64,000 nt of DNA from Paenibacillus turpanensis (GTDB taxonomy: Bacteria > Bacillota > Bacilli > Paenibacillales > YIM-B00363), in NCBI RefSeq assembly GCF_011421635.1, contig NZ_WTLI01000009.1, positions 124,001-188,000 on the forward strand. The letters are read 5' to 3'. Positions within the stretch are counted from its first letter, which is position 1; the number at the start of each line of letters is the position of its first letter. Positions 61,782 through 64,000 of this stretch are shown piece by piece. Below the pieces are notes generated by a model that was not told the DNA's origin, ran no database searches, and was given only the letters and a program-made list of their open reading frames with translations. The position numbers were made by a program, and so were the translations under genes.

Positions 61782-62123
61782 ATGGCAAAATGGCGCGAAA
61801 TCACGACCTTGGACGAATGGAAAGACGTCTATGCTACGTCGGAACAACGTCCGGTCGTCCTTTTTAAGCACAGCACCGCTTGTCCGGTAAGCGCAGCGGC
61901 GCTTGAGGAATTCGACGATTATTTAGGCGGGCAGCCTCGCGAGGATGTGGAATATGTGCTGGTGAAGGTGATTGAATCCAGACCGGTTTCCAACCAAATC
62001 GCAGAGGATCTTTCTTTAAAGCATGCATCACCGCAGATCATGAGAATTGAGAAAAAAGAGCAGACCTGGAACTCCTCGCATTGGTCGATTACAAAGAAGC
62101 ATATGACGGCCGTACTGGATTAA
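61782..62123 (+). CDS. ytxJ: YtxJ/BrxC-type monothiol bacilliredoxin
   Basis: A 113-residue thioredoxin-fold protein. FKHSTACPVSAAA carries the single active-site Cys typical of YtxJ (BrxC), which removes bacillithiol from proteins, and SPQIMRIEKKE with NSSHWSIT is the family C-terminus. This implies bacillithiol chemistry, consistent with a Bacillales host. GAAGGAGCATCGATC precedes ATG 61782. It is close (4 bp) to the phosphoesterase gene. Confidence 0.88.
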   Translation: MAKWREITTLDEWKDVYATSEQRPVVLFKHSTACPVSAAALEEFDDYLGGQPREDVEYVLVKVIESRPVSNQIAEDLSLKHASPQIMRIEKKEQTWNSSHWSITKKHMTAVLD

Positions 62124-62127
62124 CGAT

Positions 62128-62625
62128 ATGAAAATCGGGATCGTAGCCGATACGCATATGCCTGCAAGGGCGAAGCGTCCCCCGTCTGCATTGATGAAAG
62201 GCCTCGAAGGGGTCGACCGCATTTTACACGCCGGGGACTGGACGGAGCTTGAAGTGCTTTATTGGCTGGAGGAGCTCGCTCCGGTCGATGGGGTAGCCGG
62301 AAATAACGATGGCGACGATATTGAACGCCAATTCGGACGGCAGAAAATTATCGAAGCGGGAGGGTACAGGTTCGGCCTTGTCCATGGCGACGGTTATCGT
62401 TCGACTCCGGAAAATGCGTGGGCGGCGTTTTTTGCGGCAAAGCCTGAAATCATTATATTCGGACACTCCCATGTTCCTTACAAAGAACAGCGTGGAGAAA
62501 CGCTGCTGTTTAATCCGGGTTCACCTACGGACAAAAGGCGGCAGCCCCAGTTTTCGTACGGAATTATTGAGCTTGGCGAACAAGGGATTGACGCAAAGCA
62601 TTATTATTACGACAGTAAGGAATAG
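62128..62625 (+). CDS. YfcE-type metallophosphoesterase
   Basis: A 165-residue calcineurin-like phosphoesterase. The complete metal signature is present: ADTHMP, HAGDW, GNNDGDD, the VHGDGY histidine and GHSHVPY. Family members hydrolyse phosphodiesters such as bis-pNPP or small nucleotides. It lies 4 bp after ytxJ and is followed by a terminator. Confidence 0.88.
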   Translation: MKIGIVADTHMPARAKRPPSALMKGLEGVDRILHAGDWTELEVLYWLEELAPVDGVAGNNDGDDIERQFGRQKIIEAGGYRFGLVHGDGYRSTPENAWAAFFAAKPEIIIFGHSHVPYKEQRGETLLFNPGSPTDKRRQPQFSYGIIELGEQGIDAKHYYYDSKE

Positions 62626-62646
62626 CTGACCCGAAATAAAATCCGG

Positions 62647-62678
62647 AAAGCCTCGTGTGACCACACGCAGGCTTTTTT
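62647..62678 (+). terminator. Rho-independent terminator
   Basis: AAAGCCT-c-GTGTG / ACAC-gc-AGGCTTTTTT. A TATAAT (62681-62686) follows immediately, with a weak GTGACC -35 lying inside the hairpin, so the thyA promoter is embedded in this terminator. Confidence 0.8.
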
Positions 62679-62729
62679 GCTATAATGGCAAAAAAGCGTA
62701 TTTGCGAAAAGCTGAGGGGAATAGGACCA

Positions 62730-63686
62730 ATGAGCCGTAATGAAAATGAGTATTTAAACCTGCTTCGATATGTGCTGGAAAATGGGAAGCGGAAGGAAGA
62801 CCGGACAGGCACAGGCACGATTTCTACGTTCGGTTATCAGATGCGCTTCGATCTTTCTGAAGGATTTCCGCTTTTGACCACGAAGCGTGTTCCCTTTGGG
62901 CTTGTAAAAAGTGAACTGCTTTGGTTCATGAAGGGCGATACTAACATTCAATATTTATTGAAGCATAATAACAATATTTGGAATGAATGGGCGTTTAAGA
63001 AATGGGTGGAAAGTCCGGAGTATAGCGGGCCGGATATGACGAACTTCGGACTTCGTTCGCAGCAGGACGAGGCGTTTCGTCTCCAGTACGAGGAGCAGAT
63101 GGAGGCGTTTAAAGCACGGATTGTAAGCGATGACAGCTTTGCCCGGCAATATGGGGAGCTTGGAAACATATACGGCAAGCAGTGGCGGGAGTGGCGCACA
63201 TCGACCGGCGGCACGATCGATCAGCTGAAGGATGTGATTGAAGCGATCCGCAAGACGCCGGATTCACGGCGCCTAATCGTTTCAGCCTGGTCGCCGGAGG
63301 ATGTCCCTTCCATGGCGCTGCCGCCTTGTCATACAATGTTTCAATTTTATGTAGCGGAAGGCAAGCTTTCCTGTCAGCTTTATCAGCGCAGCGGAGATAT
63401 TTTTCTCGGCATTCCGTTTAACATTGCCAGCTATGCGCTGCTTACGCATATGATCGCCAAGGAATGCGGGCTTACGCCCGGTGAATTCGTTCATACACTT
63501 GGCGATGCGCATATTTATATCAACCATTTGGAGCAAATTAAGCTCCAGCTGTCACGAGAGCCGAGGGAGCTTCCTCGCCTGAAGCTAAATCCGGACATTT
63601 CCTCAGTATTTGACTATGAGGTGAAGGACGTACAGCTGGAAGGATATGAGCCGCATCCAGCTATTAAAGCCCCCGTGGCGGTGTAA
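62730..63686 (+). CDS. thyA: Thymidylate synthase (long form)
   Basis: A 318-residue ThyA-type synthase converting dUMP to dTMP with methylene-tetrahydrofolate. The active-site loop is [13 protein letters not shown] (catalytic Cys), RTGTGT binds phosphate, and [20 protein letters not shown] and HIYINHLEQ complete the fold. An insertion of about 50 residues (around [10 protein letters not shown] to [11 protein letters not shown]) matches the long L. casei-type enzymes rather than the short E. coli form. ATG 62730 has GAGGGGA upstream; ATG 62685 would cover the promoter. No dfrA lies in the window. Confidence 0.95.
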   Translation: MSRNENEYLNLLRYVLENGKRKEDRTGTGTISTFGYQMRFDLSEGFPLLTTKRVPFGLVKSELLWFMKGDTNIQYLLKHNNNIWNEWAFKKWVESPEYSGPDMTNFGLRSQQDEAFRLQYEEQMEAFKARIVSDDSFARQYGELGNIYGKQWREWRTSTGGTIDQLKDVIEAIRKTPDSRRLIVSAWSPEDVPSMALPPCHTMFQFYVAEGKLSCQLYQRSGDIFLGIPFNIASYALLTHMIAKECGLTPGEFVHTLGDAHIYINHLEQIKLQLSREPRELPRLKLNPDISSVFDYEVKDVQLEGYEPHPAIKAPVAV

Positions 63687-63710
63687 TAGGACCAAGCTTG
63701 TGCAGCCCGG

Positions 63711-64000
63711 TCATGTTGTTTCCCGAAACGAAGGCTTGGATAACGAGCAGTCCCCCGGAACCGGGATGGCAGGCTCGAATTCAGCTAATTTGAACAGTAA
63801 ATAGCAGGTTTCGGGATAGTGATGCTCCAAAAACCGCAGCGTTGTGCGGTTGAGCAGCGTATCATTCCGGTAGGAAGAGACAACGCTTTTGACGAACCGG
63901 TAAAAATCGACGGTCGTTTTGCCCACATGAAGGGCAAACTGGCGCTGGGCCGGAAAGTTCGGCGGGGTAAAACGCAAATAGCCGCGCATTGCTTTATTTT
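63711..64000 (-). CDS. Unidentified protein, 5' end outside window
   Basis: A reverse-strand frame, stop at 63711-63713, open to the window edge. It encodes a soluble sequence with TTVDFYRFVKSVVSSYRND and LNRTTLRFLEHHYPETCYLLFKLAEFEP. An ATG at 63987-63989 has no visible Shine-Dalgarno in the 11 bases left, so the gene may start outside. No family is recognised. It is convergent with thyA across 24 bp without an obvious terminator. Confidence 0.6.
   Translation of the reverse strand, partial: NKAMRGYLRFTPPNFPAQRQFALHVGKTTVDFYRFVKSVVSSYRNDTLLNRTTLRFLEHHYPETCYLLFKLAEFEPAIPVPGDCSLSKPSFRETT

Overview
The window looks like chromosomal DNA of a spore-forming Bacillales species, most likely Paenibacillus or a close relative (inference). 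The reasons are Bacillus-lineage proteins (YfhP-like, MrfA/MrfB, KapB, the bacilliredoxin-like YtxJ, YlmA-like), strong AGGAGG ribosome binding sites, frequent GTG/TTG starts and roughly 50-55% GC. There is no rRNA, tRNA, insertion sequence, prophage or CRISPR array. Both ends cut genes: RNase Z on the left and an unidentified reverse-strand gene on the right.

Layout. 1-5.3 kb: the end of rnz, yfhP, an SgrR-like regulator, a stand-alone prepilin peptidase and two small genes. 5.4-13.6 kb: DNA repair genes, namely mrfA-mrfB and an Fpg-like glycosylase with Nfo, followed by an ABC ATPase and an FtsJ/RlmM-like methyltransferase. 13.6-18.4 kb: a urease operon, ureABCFGD, with no ureE, a perfect GlnR/TnrA-type box at its start and a histidine-rich UreG N-terminus. 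18.5-20.4 kb: a CarH-like MerR/B12 regulator and small genes. 20.4-32.4 kb: a complete Gram-positive Tad (Flp) pilus locus, bracketed by a Ser/Thr kinase fused to a ParA-like domain and by an FHA-domain protein. 33.1-40.7 kb: five tightly packed genes encoding a SNF2 ATPase, a SWIM zinc-finger protein, two unidentified proteins with the same C-terminal tail, and an Hsp70-like ATPase. This is the best candidate here for an undescribed system.

40.7-52.9 kb holds housekeeping and accessory genes: two M42 peptidases, thioredoxin-like proteins, tandem degV genes, two MFS transporters, kapB, fabV, an M20 amidohydrolase, a parvulin-type foldase and a hotdog thioesterase. 52.9-54.3 kb has no conventional gene but is dense in repeats: 36-bp tandem repeats, five copies of a 17-bp palindrome about 50-60 bp apart, a candidate structured RNA with a terminator, and a promoter reading into 90-bp tandem units that are each one complete mini reading frame. 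54.3-64 kb holds a luciferase-like flavin oxidoreductase, a compact rocD-rocA-putB-rocF cluster for arginine, ornithine and proline breakdown, an SGNH esterase, small genes, ytxJ, a phosphoesterase and thyA.

The pilus genes fit one module: prepilin peptidases mature the Flp1, TadE-like and related substrates; TadA/B/C assemble them; TadZ and the kinase-ParA fusion could position or switch the machine; and the FHA protein could read kinase output. Three promoter-plus-terminator leader cassettes lie in front of pilus-related genes, which suggests attenuation-type control.
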